Positions 1-6,723 of a stretch of DNA of 12,045 bases are shown in pieces. The stretch covers positions 1 to 12,045 of the forward strand of contig CAYHWE010000031.1 of assembly GCA_964360445.1 (NCBI GenBank). The letters are read 5' to 3'. Below the pieces are notes generated by a model, which was not told the origin of the DNA, did not search any database, and saw only the letters and a list, made by a program, of their open reading frames with translations. This DNA is from CAYHWE01 sp964360445. Lineage in GTDB: Bacteria; Patescibacteriota; Patescibacteriia; Patescibacteriales; JAKAJF01. The position numbers and the translations under genes were made by a program. Every line of letters begins with the position of its first letter. Position 1 is the first letter of the stretch.

Positions 1-108
1 GGACAGGGCGGCGCTCCACGAGTCCAAAACAATGATATCGTCCAGGAACCGGTCATCGAGGAGACCCAGACTGAAGAAGAGATCAAGGTAGAAGATATAC
101 CATTTTAG
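1..108 (+). CDS. ssb: Single-stranded DNA-binding protein, C-terminal end (partial)
   Basis: Only the last 35 codons are inside the window, and the reading frame is open to the left edge. The visible part is Gly/Gln-rich and then acidic, and it ends in EDIPF followed by TAG. This matches the disordered linker and acidic tip (consensus DDIPF) that bacterial SSB uses to recruit repair and replication partners; the single-strand-binding OB fold would lie off the left edge. The identification rests on the tip motif plus rpsR immediately downstream, because rpsF-ssb-rpsR is a widespread bacterial gene order. An rpsF gene is therefore expected to the left. The acidic run EETQTEEEIKVEDIPF fits an SSB tail and little else. 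Confidence 0.85.
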   Translation, partial: GQGGAPRVQNNDIVQEPVIEETQTEEEIKVEDIPF

Positions 109-178
109 TTTCTAGCTTTAATTTAAAATTAAAAGAAAACATATTAAAACTAGCAATAGGATTTGGCCAAAAACCAAA

Positions 179-206
179 TTTCTAATTTCTAATTTCTAAT
201 TTCTAA
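179..206. repeat. Four perfect tandem copies of a 7-bp unit
   Basis: The unit TTTCTAA is repeated four times without error, ending 6 bases before the rpsR start codon. It replaces the place where a ribosome binding site would normally be. Just upstream is a weak hairpin (ATTTGG 161-166 with CCAAAT 174-179). Similar AT-rich runs occur in other spacers of the window. Confidence 0.9.
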
Positions 207-212
207 TATCAT

Positions 213-431
213 ATGGATAATCAGATCAAACAGGAAAAACAGTGTCATTTTTGCGTGAACAACATCAATGACATCGATTATAAAGACGCGCAGGGATTGA
301 GACAATTTATCAATTCTTATATGAAGATTCTCCCTAGCAAGAGGACAGGCACTTGCGCGTGGCACCAGAGAAAATTGGCCACCGCCATCAAGCGCGCTCG
401 CGTTATGGCCCTGCTTCCATTCACCAGATAA
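213..431 (+). CDS. rpsR: 30S ribosomal protein bS18
   Basis: This 72-residue protein has the normal bS18 length and core: the IDYKD motif (residues 21-25), KILPSKRTGTC (38-48), HQRKLATAIKRAR (51-63) and the ending MALLPF. bS18 sits on the platform of the small subunit and pairs with bS6. Cysteines 11 and 14 (CHFC) together with Cys48 and His51 (CAWH) form a C-x2-C...C-x2-H set, so this is probably the zinc-binding form of S18; the E. coli protein lacks these ligands. The ATG at 213 is preceded by the 7-bp tandem repeat and has no Shine-Dalgarno sequence. The gene follows ssb and probably shares its transcript. Confidence 0.97.
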   Translation: MDNQIKQEKQCHFCVNNINDIDYKDAQGLRQFINSYMKILPSKRTGTCAWHQRKLATAIKRARVMALLPFTR

Positions 432-508
432 AATAGGGTATGGGAGCTAGGGCATGGAGCAGGATAATTTTCTGCCACACACCCTTCGCCCTAAATCCTT
501 ACACTCAA

Positions 509-1066
509 ATGTTAAGTTTAAATGAAATAAAGGTAGGCAAGCTTCTCCGTGTCAATGAAGAGCCTTATGTCGTCATAAGGGCCGATCATCACAAGGTGGG
601 CAGGGGAGGGGCTGTGCTCAAGATAAAATTAAAAAACCTGATCAACGGAAGCGTTTTGGACAAGACTTATCAGGGCAGCGATAAGGCGGAAGAGGCGGAA
701 ACAGAAAAGAAAAAAGCGAATTATATGTATAAGGATGAAAATGATGCATATTTTATGGATAATGAATCTTATGAGCAATTCAGTTTGGCTCTGGACCAGA
801 TCGGCGAAAAAATGAAGTTTTTAAAAGAAGGGGTAGATGTCGATGTCCTGTATTTTGACGGCAGGGCGGTCGCCATAAGCCTGCCGATCAAGATGGATTT
901 CAGGGTTGTCAGCGCTCCTCCGGGCATAAGAGGCAATTCTGCCGGCAGTGTCACGAAAACAGTAACACTTGAAACAGGAATGGAAATAAATGTCCCGATG
1001 TTCGTCAAAGAAGGAGATGCGATCAGGATCAATACCGACACTGAAGAGTATGTTGAAAGAGCATAA
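509..1066 (+). CDS. efp: Translation elongation factor P
   Basis: EF-P binds between the ribosomal P and E sites and relieves stalling at polyproline. The 185-residue protein from ATG 509 has the normal length and the three-domain EF-P pattern: an N-terminal KOW-like domain (MLSLNEIKVGKLL, KIKLKN), an OB domain (VDVLYFDGRAVAISLP) and a C-terminal OB domain ending in GMEINVPMFVKEGDAIRINT. The frame is open further upstream to ATG 440, but the extra 23 residues match no EF-P and come from a repeat-like spacer, so 509 is the better start; neither start has a Shine-Dalgarno. The loop that normally carries the modified Lys in PGKG reads VGRG, with Arg at position 32. The gene ends just before a strong terminator. 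Confidence 0.96.
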   Translation: MLSLNEIKVGKLLRVNEEPYVVIRADHHKVGRGGAVLKIKLKNLINGSVLDKTYQGSDKAEEAETEKKKANYMYKDENDAYFMDNESYEQFSLALDQIGEKMKFLKEGVDVDVLYFDGRAVAISLPIKMDFRVVSAPPGIRGNSAGSVTKTVTLETGMEINVPMFVKEGDAIRINTDTEEYVERA

Positions 1067-1075
1067 ATAAGAGCC

Positions 1076-1109
1076 AAACAAAAAACCGATTTAAATCGGT
1101 TTTTTGTTT
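1076..1109. terminator. Bidirectional intrinsic terminator between efp and recA
   Basis: This is a 34-bp perfect palindrome centred between 1092 and 1093, with GC-bearing core CCGATTTAAATCGG (1086-1099) flanked by A6 on the left and T6 on the right. On either strand it gives a stem followed by a U tract. It starts 9 bases after the efp stop and can also stop transcripts coming from recA on the minus strand. Confidence 0.9.
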
Positions 1110-1116
1110 TAAAATA

Positions 1117-1272
1117 ATTGTCATTCCCGACCCCGATCGGGAATCCAGGGTTGGTCCGTAGGAAGATGAGTTTTTTACGAAATTTCTAAAAAAGAAGCAT
1201 CTGACAGCTATCGTGTTATTTCATTCTCTTGCTCGCTCATCCCTGGATCCCCGCTTTCGCGAGGATGACAAT
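1117..1272. repeat. Inverted-repeat element with dRS3-like hairpin arms (MITE-like)
   Basis: The left arm (1117-1150) starts ATTGTCATTCCCGA and ends AATCCAGGG; the right arm (1241-1272) is close to its reverse complement, CCCTGGATCCCCGC to GATGACAAT. Each arm is also a short hairpin: ATTCCCGA/TCGGGAAT (1123-1130 and 1137-1144, perfect 8 bp) and ATCCCCGC/GCGAGGAT with one mismatch. The 90 bases between the arms encode nothing recognisable. The ATTCCCGN...CGGGAATCC shape resembles dispersed repeats known from other bacteria, such as neisserial dRS3. Whether it is mobile cannot be told from one copy. Confidence 0.75.
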
Positions 1273-1290
1273 GAGAGATTTCTAGTTTTA

Positions 1291-2319
1291 TTATACTTTT
1301 TCTTCTTGCGATTTTACTGCCGCTATGATTTTTTTTCTGATATCCTTCATTAATTTCTTATCCGCGCTCAGGAATCTTTTCGCGTTTTCTCTGCCGGTCC
1401 CAAGCTTTATCCCTTCAAAGCTGTAAGAATTTCCTGATTTACTTACGACTCCATGTTCAACGCCGACATCGAGGATGTCTCCAGAAACGGAAATGCCTTC
1501 GTTATACATGATATCGAATTCGCAGGTTTTGAACGGAGCTGCGACTTTATTTTTGACGATTTTTATTTTCACTCTGTTGCCGATGATCTTGTCGCCCTGC
1601 TTGATCTGCGCTGCTCTTCTTATCTCGACTCTTAGGGAGGAGTAAAATTTCAGAGCGGTTCCGCCGGTTGTCGTTTCAGGATTGCCGAAAAAGACGCCGA
1701 TTTTCAGCCTTATCTGGTTTATGAAGATTACGATGGTTTTTGATTTTGAAACGATTCCCGTTAGTTTGCGCAGAGCCTGGCTCATAAGGCGCGCCTGCAA
1801 GCCCATATGCTGGTCGCCCATATCTCCTTCGATCTCTTTTTGCGGAACCAATGCAGCTACGCTGTCTATTACAATCACATCGACCGCGTTAGAACGCACT
1901 AATGTTTCAACTATTTCTAAAGCCTGTTCGCCCGTGTCAGGCTGGGAGATGAGCATATCTTTGACGTTTACGCCGATCTTCGCGGCGTAGTCAGGATCAA
2001 GCGCGTGTTCAGCGTCAACGAAAGCGGCAATCCCTCCGAGTTTTTGCACTTCCGCCACGATATGCTGGGCCAAAGTGGTCTTGCCGGATGATTCCGGTCC
2101 GAAAACCTCTATGATCCTTCCTCTGGGCACGCCCCCGATGCCAAGAGCTAAATCTAGAGACAGGCATCCTGTGGAAACAGCATCAACATCGACTTTTTTC
2201 GCTTCCCCGAATTTCATGATCGATCCTTCTCCGAATTTCTGCTTGATCTGGTCCATAGCCATCATCGCAGCCTCCAGCTTTTCATTTTTCTCCTCCTTTT
2301 TGATTTTCTCTTCGGACAT
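1291..2319 (-). CDS. recA: Recombinase RecA
   Basis: RecA coats single-stranded DNA in an ATP-dependent filament, catalyses strand exchange and activates LexA-type cleavage. The 342-residue protein shows the whole RecA core: Walker A GPESSGKT (74-81), catalytic-glutamate region FVDAEHALDP (100-109), Walker B VIVIDSVAAL (148-157), loop L1 EGDMGDQHMG (164-173), allosteric Gln202 in INQIR, and loop L2 FGNPETTTGG (211-220). The C-terminus is short and ends QEEKV, with little of the long acidic tail seen in E. coli. It starts 17 bases after the stop of the RodZ-like gene and probably shares its transcript. The leader before ATG 2319 is AT-only with no Shine-Dalgarno. No lexA or recX is visible. 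Confidence 0.98.
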   Translation of the reverse strand: MSEEKIKKEEKNEKLEAAMMAMDQIKQKFGEGSIMKFGEAKKVDVDAVSTGCLSLDLALGIGGVPRGRIIEVFGPESSGKTTLAQHIVAEVQKLGGIAAFVDAEHALDPDYAAKIGVNVKDMLISQPDTGEQALEIVETLVRSNAVDVIVIDSVAALVPQKEIEGDMGDQHMGLQARLMSQALRKLTGIVSKSKTIVIFINQIRLKIGVFFGNPETTTGGTALKFYSSLRVEIRRAAQIKQGDKIIGNRVKIKIVKNKVAAPFKTCEFDIMYNEGISVSGDILDVGVEHGVVSKSGNSYSFEGIKLGTGRENAKRFLSADKKLMKDIRKKIIAAVKSQEEKV

Positions 2320-2336
2320 AAATTTAAGATTAATTA

Positions 2337-3017
2337 TTATAGTTTATTCTCTTTTACTAATATTTGCCTTGTGATTACATTTTCTTTTCCGTGTTTCTTT
2401 TTTGCTACTATGGTTATCAGATTCAGGCCGTTCCTTAGGTCTACTTCTCTTGAAAAATTGCCTTCACTGTCGCTCAACGCTAATTCTCCGTTGATTATTA
2501 TATGCGTTTCCGCCTCTGTCAGTCCTGAGATATTGATGGTTTTTTCTTCGGTAATAATGTCTTGCTGGGGGGTATTCAGGATCAATATCGGCGGCGCGGT
2601 TATTTTTTCCAGCCTATAGCCGAGATAAGCGAAGCAGACGATTATGACTCCGGAAACTATAGCTCCTTTTATCAGTTTTGGCAGAGTAAAAAAGTGGAAA
2701 TTCTTTACGATTTGTGTCGAGAAAATATTCTCTTTTATCTTGTTTCCGCCAAGCATTTCTTTTTCATAGATCCTGATGATTTCGTTGTGATCAAGATCCA
2801 GGAATGCGGCATATTCCTTTAAAAAATTTTTGCCATAAACTCCGGCAGGAAGCCTGTTGAATCCGTTCTGTTCCAGATATTGCAGGTATTTCGAGTTTAT
2901 ATTTAAAACCCTGGCTATGTCGTCCAACCTTAAGCCTTTTGCCTGTCTGGCGAGTTTTAATTGCTCGGAAATAGCCTCCAAGTCCAAGACAATCTTGTTT
3001 GAAGTAAATGAAACCAT
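2337..3017 (-). CDS. RodZ-like membrane protein with N-terminal helix-turn-helix
   Basis: This 226-residue protein has the RodZ layout. A helix-turn-helix of the HTH_25/Xre type lies at about residues 15-85 (LKLARQAKGLRLDDIARVLN, YLQYLEQ, PAGVYGKNFLKEYAAFL). One transmembrane helix follows at about 114-134, then an outside domain from 142. In RodZ the cytoplasmic domain binds MreB and supports cell elongation. The outside part (INISGLTEAE, IIINGE, EGNFSREVDLRNGLNLITIVAKKKHG) looks like a Big/glucodextranase-B-type beta sandwich rather than the E. coli RodZ domain. Firmicutes also keep a rodZ-type gene near recA, which supports the call. No mreB is visible, so the role is inferred from architecture. 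Confidence 0.8.
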   Translation of the reverse strand: MVSFTSNKIVLDLEAISEQLKLARQAKGLRLDDIARVLNINSKYLQYLEQNGFNRLPAGVYGKNFLKEYAAFLDLDHNEIIRIYEKEMLGGNKIKENIFSTQIVKNFHFFTLPKLIKGAIVSGVIIVCFAYLGYRLEKITAPPILILNTPQQDIITEEKTINISGLTEAETHIIINGELALSDSEGNFSREVDLRNGLNLITIVAKKKHGKENVITRQILVKENKL

Positions 3018-3041
3018 GGGGGAATTTCAATTAAAAATTGT

Positions 3042-3047
3042 ATTATA
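3042..3047 (-). promoter_or_regulatory. Candidate -10 box for the RodZ-like gene and recA
   Basis: A perfect TATAAT on the minus strand lies in the 36-base gap between the pilin gene stop and the RodZ-like start, 24 bases upstream of the ATG. No good -35 is visible at 16-18 bases (nearest hexamer GCTGGT), so the call rests on the -10 alone. It would give a very short leader without a Shine-Dalgarno. Confidence 0.45.
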
Positions 3048-3053
3048 GCGTAA

Positions 3054-3497
3054 TTATTTGTTAAACCAGCCTGAACTTGCCCAGCCAGCATCAATCCCTA
3101 GCGTGCTAAATATGAAACCTATAATCGTGTAGCTCGCAAAGACTATGATCAGGCCGACAATAGAGCCGATAATAATCTGTTTGCCTTTTTCTACTCTTTC
3201 GCTGCTGCCGCCAGAAATTAAAAACATAACACCGCCATAAACAAACATTAATAATGATATGGATCCGACAAGTCCTAATATTATTTCTGTAACCCTAAGC
3301 CCCACTTTTATAAAATCATTAACACCACAACTTCCATCATCAATGCAGTTGTTATTTGAACCGGCTTTTGTTGAATCACTAATAGCTGAATATTCTGTTT
3401 TATCTGAATTTTGCAATAAAGCTGCTGCCGAGATTGAGTTGGTCGAAATAAGGGGTATGCTAATCAGCACCATGATTGATATTAATATTTTTTTCAT
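3054..3497 (-). CDS. Pilin-like membrane protein (VirB2/TrbC-like T4SS pilin family)
   Basis: This 147-residue protein has an N-terminal signal peptide (residues 1-24, cleavage likely after SISA), a short Ser/Asn-rich outside segment with a Cys pair (C51 and C57), and two hydrophobic helices (about 70-94 and 108-131). Between the helices is a short loop, GGSSERVEKGKQ. That two-helix hairpin with GGVMFLISGGSSERVEKGKQ is typical of VirB2/TrbC-like pilins, a family that is common in Patescibacteria. The gene starts 4 bases after the solute-binding lipoprotein stop and so is almost certainly co-transcribed with it. No VirB4 or other secretion ATPase is present here, so pilus assembly cannot be inferred from the window. 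Confidence 0.75.
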   Translation of the reverse strand: MKKILISIMVLISIPLISTNSISAAALLQNSDKTEYSAISDSTKAGSNNNCIDDGSCGVNDFIKVGLRVTEIILGLVGSISLLMFVYGGVMFLISGGSSERVEKGKQIIIGSIVGLIIVFASYTIIGFIFSTLGIDAGWASSGWFNK

Positions 3498-3501
3498 TTT
3501 T

Positions 3502-4911
3502 TTATTTATTATCCGGTTTAGCTAATGTCTGCTGAACCTTTTTTGCGCCTAAATTTATTATTTCTTCTATTTTCGTCTGTCCGATCAGGACAGAATCGAT
3601 CATTTCGCCCATAATTTTTTCCATCGCGTTCGAGTCATACCCCTTGTACCAGCTTTTTGCGGTCAGGACCTGTTCGGCAAAAATGCCGATATCCTGATTA
3701 TCTATCTGTTCGTTTACCAGGGCTCTTAGAGCTGTTGGTTTTTTTGTCTTGTCCAGGTATGATTTGGCCTGTTCAGCCTTGGTCGCAAATTGGATGAAGT
3801 CCCAAGCCTCATTAGAGTTTTTGCTTTTTGCGGAAACAGTCTCAACCCAGTAGTTGGCGAAATTAGATTGGGAATTGCCTTCGATTTGCGGCAGCTTGGC
3901 GATACCGAGATTGAGTTTTGGCGCCTGCGCGCGGATTGTCGGAAGGTGGTAGGAATATCCGAATATGATAGCCAAACGGCCTTCAGCGAATAATTCCATC
4001 GAATTCCGCATATTGCTGTTCCAGGTATATACTTCTTTTGCCGGATTTCCGAAATCGGTGTAAAAACGCAATGCCTCCAGCCCCGGATTGTAATTCTGCC
4101 CCTGGAAATTCTGAGGGACTATATTGAAAGCGACGGTCTTGCCGTCCTGCATCATTTCCGATCCATTCTGCATCATCAGGACAGAGAGAATGTCTGAGGC
4201 CCTTTCGATATTATCGTTTCCGCCTAAAGCGACGCCGGCCTGGATGATTTCACCGCTCGTATTCTGTTTGGTTAATTTTTTAACATTTTGCTGGAAGTCT
4301 TTATTCCAGAATACCGATGGCTCGGCGATTCCGGCGTTATTCAACAGGTCTTTGTTATAGAACATCGCCAATGTATCGACGGATAATGGCAATCCGTAGA
4401 CATATTCTTTCAGTTTCTTTTCCTTCTCATCCATCGTTTCTACGACAACATCATCATAAACAACGTCAACGAAATTATTTTTTATTTCTTTCAGGGTGAT
4501 GCTTTTTGTCGTCCGCAGCTCTGTCACCACCTCTTTTTTAATAGTGCCTTTTGTGACCGGGTAAGCCATTGTTATGCTGGTCGGCATCGGGACGATTTTG
4601 TTTTCATATCTTTTTATCCATGTATTGTGGATGGAGAAAATATCAGGCCCTCTGTCTTCGGCCAATGCGTCTAAAAGTTCTTTTTCATATTCATCGTATC
4701 GCAGTTTGCGATAATTGATATTTACATTCGGGTGAAGCTGTTTATAATTGGCGATAATCCCATCAAAAGCGTCCGGACCGTCCCAAACGCGCCAATAATT
4801 CAGGGTTACCGGTTTCATAGCTTCCTGGGTTTTTTTATCCACTAACTTGCAGCCGAAACCGGAAGTCAGTATCAGTATAAAGAAGAGAAAAAGGGGGGCT
4901 AATTTTCTCAT
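3502..4911 (-). CDS. Extracellular solute-binding lipoprotein (family 1-like)
   Basis: The 469-residue product starts with a lipoprotein signal (MRKLAPLFLFFILILTSGFG, then Cys21 as lipid anchor; the -3 to -1 residues GFG are slightly atypical). The mature part resembles ABC-type sugar-binding proteins: LNYWRVWDGPDAFDGIIANY near residues 37-56, HPNVNINYRKL (60-70), RGPDIFSIHNTW (87-98), YGLPLSVDTLAMFYNKDLL (172-190) and FAEGRLAIIFGYS (308-320). About 55 lysine-rich extra residues (112-168) separate the two halves of the first lobe. These proteins capture a solute outside the membrane and hand it to a permease, but no permease or transport ATPase is in the window. The ligand cannot be read from the sequence. 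The pilin-like gene follows after 4 bases. Confidence 0.88.
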   Translation of the reverse strand: MRKLAPLFLFFILILTSGFGCKLVDKKTQEAMKPVTLNYWRVWDGPDAFDGIIANYKQLHPNVNINYRKLRYDEYEKELLDALAEDRGPDIFSIHNTWIKRYENKIVPMPTSITMAYPVTKGTIKKEVVTELRTTKSITLKEIKNNFVDVVYDDVVVETMDEKEKKLKEYVYGLPLSVDTLAMFYNKDLLNNAGIAEPSVFWNKDFQQNVKKLTKQNTSGEIIQAGVALGGNDNIERASDILSVLMMQNGSEMMQDGKTVAFNIVPQNFQGQNYNPGLEALRFYTDFGNPAKEVYTWNSNMRNSMELFAEGRLAIIFGYSYHLPTIRAQAPKLNLGIAKLPQIEGNSQSNFANYWVETVSAKSKNSNEAWDFIQFATKAEQAKSYLDKTKKPTALRALVNEQIDNQDIGIFAEQVLTAKSWYKGYDSNAMEKIMGEMIDSVLIGQTKIEEIINLGAKKVQQTLAKPDNK

Positions 4912-4913
4912 AA

Positions 4914-4948
4914 AATTTTCAATTCTTAAACAATTTTCAATTCTTAAA
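4914..4948. repeat. Direct repeat of 17 bases with 18-base period
   Basis: AATTTTCAATTCTTAAA occurs at 4914-4930 and again at 4932-4948, directly upstream of the lipoprotein start. The next bases (to about 5005) carry further AAATTG/AATTTC-like words in the inverse sense. This is part of the AT-rich spacer filling seen in several gaps of the window. Confidence 0.85.
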
Positions 4949-5025
4949 TTTGAAAACTATAACATTGGAAATTGTTTAGAAATCAGAAATTGGAAATTGC
5001 AGTTTTTAAGATTGTTTATATCTCC

Positions 5026-5034
5026 ATTGTATCA
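5026..5034 (-). promoter_or_regulatory. Candidate extended -10 promoter for the lipoprotein and pilin genes
   Basis: On the minus strand the sequence reads TGATACAAT, an extended -10 (TGn plus TACAAT), about 115 bases upstream of the lipoprotein start and downstream of the comM stop. The hexamer 17 bases upstream (TTTCCC) is a poor -35, which an extended -10 can tolerate. The leader would contain the direct repeats. Confidence 0.4.
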
Positions 5035-5063
5035 TAAAAATAAGCCAAGGGAAAATGGGTGTT

Positions 5064-6581
5064 TTACTCTAACTTTGGCCTATATTGCAGGGCTTCGGCA
5101 AGGTGTTCGGCCAAAATCTCCTTTTTTCCGTTCAAATCGGCGATTGTGCGGGCAAGTTTAAGGATCCGGAAATAGGCGCGGGCGGACAGATGCAGCTGAT
5201 CGACAGCCTGGCGGATGATCGTCATAGATTGGGCGTCGAGTTTACAGAATTTTTTTACGGCTTCAGATGACATTTCTGAATTAGTTATGAAATTAGTGCC
5301 CTTAAAACGTTCTTTTTGTATTTTCCTGGCGGCATTTATCCTTTCTTTTATGATTTTCGAATTTTCTGACCTGTTTTCTCCTGATAATTTTTCAAATTTT
5401 ATCCGCGGCACTTCAATATGCAGATCGATCCTGTCTAAAATCGGTCCAGATATTTTCTTTTTGTAATTGATCGCTTGTAAGGGGGTGCAGATGCAGTTTT
5501 TTTCACTGTCGCCGGAAAATCCGCATGGGCAGGGGTTCATGGCCGCCATCAGGATGAATTTTGCCGGAAAACTCAGGCTTCCTGCCGCGCGGCTGACATG
5601 GATAACGCCTTCTTCCAGCGGCTGGCGTAGATTTTCAAGGACAAGGCGGGGAAATTCGGCAAATTCGTCCAGAAATAAAACCCCGCGATGAGCCAAAGAT
5701 ATTTCCCCTGGCCGCGGCCAGGCGCCTCCGCCGACTAAAGCGGCGCCTGAGGCAGTGTGGTGGGGCGAGCGGAAGGGGCGGGTCGAGACTAGGGAGGTGC
5801 TGCTATTCAGCTTCCCGGCAACGCTGTATATTTTTGTTATCTCTAAGGCTTCTTCCAGGATCAGATCCGGCAAGATCGATGGCATGGTGCGGGCAATCAG
5901 GGTTTTTCCTGATCCGGGCGGTCCGGACATGAGCATGTTATGTCCGCCGGCAGCCGCGATTTCCATGGCGCGCTTTACATGTTCTTGGCCATTGATATGC
6001 GCCATATCGAATTCGATTTCGGCATTTGAAAAATTAAAATCGCTCTCCGGCAATGGAGTGATGGGATTCAAGCCTTCCAGATGTTCGTAGAGTTCTTTGA
6101 AATTATTGACGGGGTAAACCTCCAAATCTTTGACTAGCTTAGCCTCTTGAGCGTTCAGAGCCGGGGTAAAGATCCTTTTAATGCCTTTTCCTTTTGCATG
6201 GATCGCGATAGGCAAGACGCCGTTAACCGGACGCAGGTCGCCGTTTAAAGCCAGTTCGCCCAGGAATAATATTTCATCCGGATTCTGGACATTGATCCTA
6301 CCGCTTGCTTGCAGGATGCTGATGGCAATCGGCAGGTCATAGCTCGGTCCCTGTTTTTTTAAATCAGCCGGGGCAAGGTTTACGGTGATTTTTTGTTTGG
6401 GAAAGGGAAAGCCGGAATTCTTGACCGCGCTCCTGACACGCTCTTTTGACTCGGAAACGGCCATATCGGGCAGCCCGACAAGCGCAAAAGCGCCAAGCGG
6501 TCCGCTTGAAACATCGGCCTCAACCTCGATCAGCTCCGCATTGATGCCAATGACTGCGGCAGAGAATATTTTTGAGGGCAT
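5064..6581 (-). CDS. comM: YifB/ComM family Mg-chelatase-like AAA+ ATPase
   Basis: The 505-residue length and domain order are typical of YifB/ComM. An N-terminal Lon-protease-like domain (about 1-170: AVIGINAELIEVEADVSSG, LVGLPDMAVSESKERVRSA, LAPADLKKQGPSYDLPIA) is followed by an AAA+ domain with Walker A GPPGSGKT (220-227), Walker B VLFLDE (301-306), RPFRSPHHTAS (268-278) and DRIDLHIEVPR (383-393). A C-terminal helical Mg-chelatase domain follows (HLSARAYFRILKLARTIADL). Cysteines 351, 353, 363 and 365 could hold a metal. In naturally competent bacteria ComM is a hexameric helicase that extends branch migration during integration of transformed DNA. It stands alone here behind the smc terminator, and no Shine-Dalgarno precedes ATG 6581. 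Confidence 0.95.
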   Translation of the reverse strand: MPSKIFSAAVIGINAELIEVEADVSSGPLGAFALVGLPDMAVSESKERVRSAVKNSGFPFPKQKITVNLAPADLKKQGPSYDLPIAISILQASGRINVQNPDEILFLGELALNGDLRPVNGVLPIAIHAKGKGIKRIFTPALNAQEAKLVKDLEVYPVNNFKELYEHLEGLNPITPLPESDFNFSNAEIEFDMAHINGQEHVKRAMEIAAAGGHNMLMSGPPGSGKTLIARTMPSILPDLILEEALEITKIYSVAGKLNSSTSLVSTRPFRSPHHTASGAALVGGGAWPRPGEISLAHRGVLFLDEFAEFPRLVLENLRQPLEEGVIHVSRAAGSLSFPAKFILMAAMNPCPCGFSGDSEKNCICTPLQAINYKKKISGPILDRIDLHIEVPRIKFEKLSGENRSENSKIIKERINAARKIQKERFKGTNFITNSEMSSEAVKKFCKLDAQSMTIIRQAVDQLHLSARAYFRILKLARTIADLNGKKEILAEHLAEALQYRPKLE

Positions 6582-6656
6582 AATAAATAGTTTTCAATTA
6601 TCAATTTTAAATTTTCAATGAAAATTGATGAATTGGTTATAAAAATTTTATACAAT
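6582..6656. repeat. AT-rich low-complexity spacer upstream of comM
   Basis: The spacer is built from words such as TTTTCAATTATCAATTTTAAATTTTC and the near-inverse GAAAATTGATGAATTG, so it is locally self-complementary. It resembles the 4914-5005 spacer. No convincing promoter for comM could be chosen here, although TATAAA-like words exist on the minus strand. Confidence 0.6.
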
Positions 6657-6689
6657 AAAAAAATGTGATTAGAGAGCTAATCACATTTT
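6657..6689 (-). terminator. Intrinsic terminator of smc
   Basis: A 13-bp perfect stem (6660-6672 with 6677-6689) holds the 4-base loop AGAG; on the minus strand it is followed by T7. It lies 35 bases after the smc stop and separates smc transcripts from comM. The right side ends in only T4, so plus-strand termination would be weak. Confidence 0.9.
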
Positions 6690-6723
6690 ACTAAAAAAGA
6701 GATAAAGAAATTATAAAGAAGTT

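Noticed and set aside
178..212. CRISPR-like array
   Set aside because: The units are 7 bp without spacers; this is a simple tandem repeat.
440..508. N-terminal extension of EF-P starting at ATG 440
   Set aside because: The 23 extra residues match no EF-P, have no ribosome binding site, and are encoded by a repeat-like spacer; ATG 509 gives the normal 185-residue protein.
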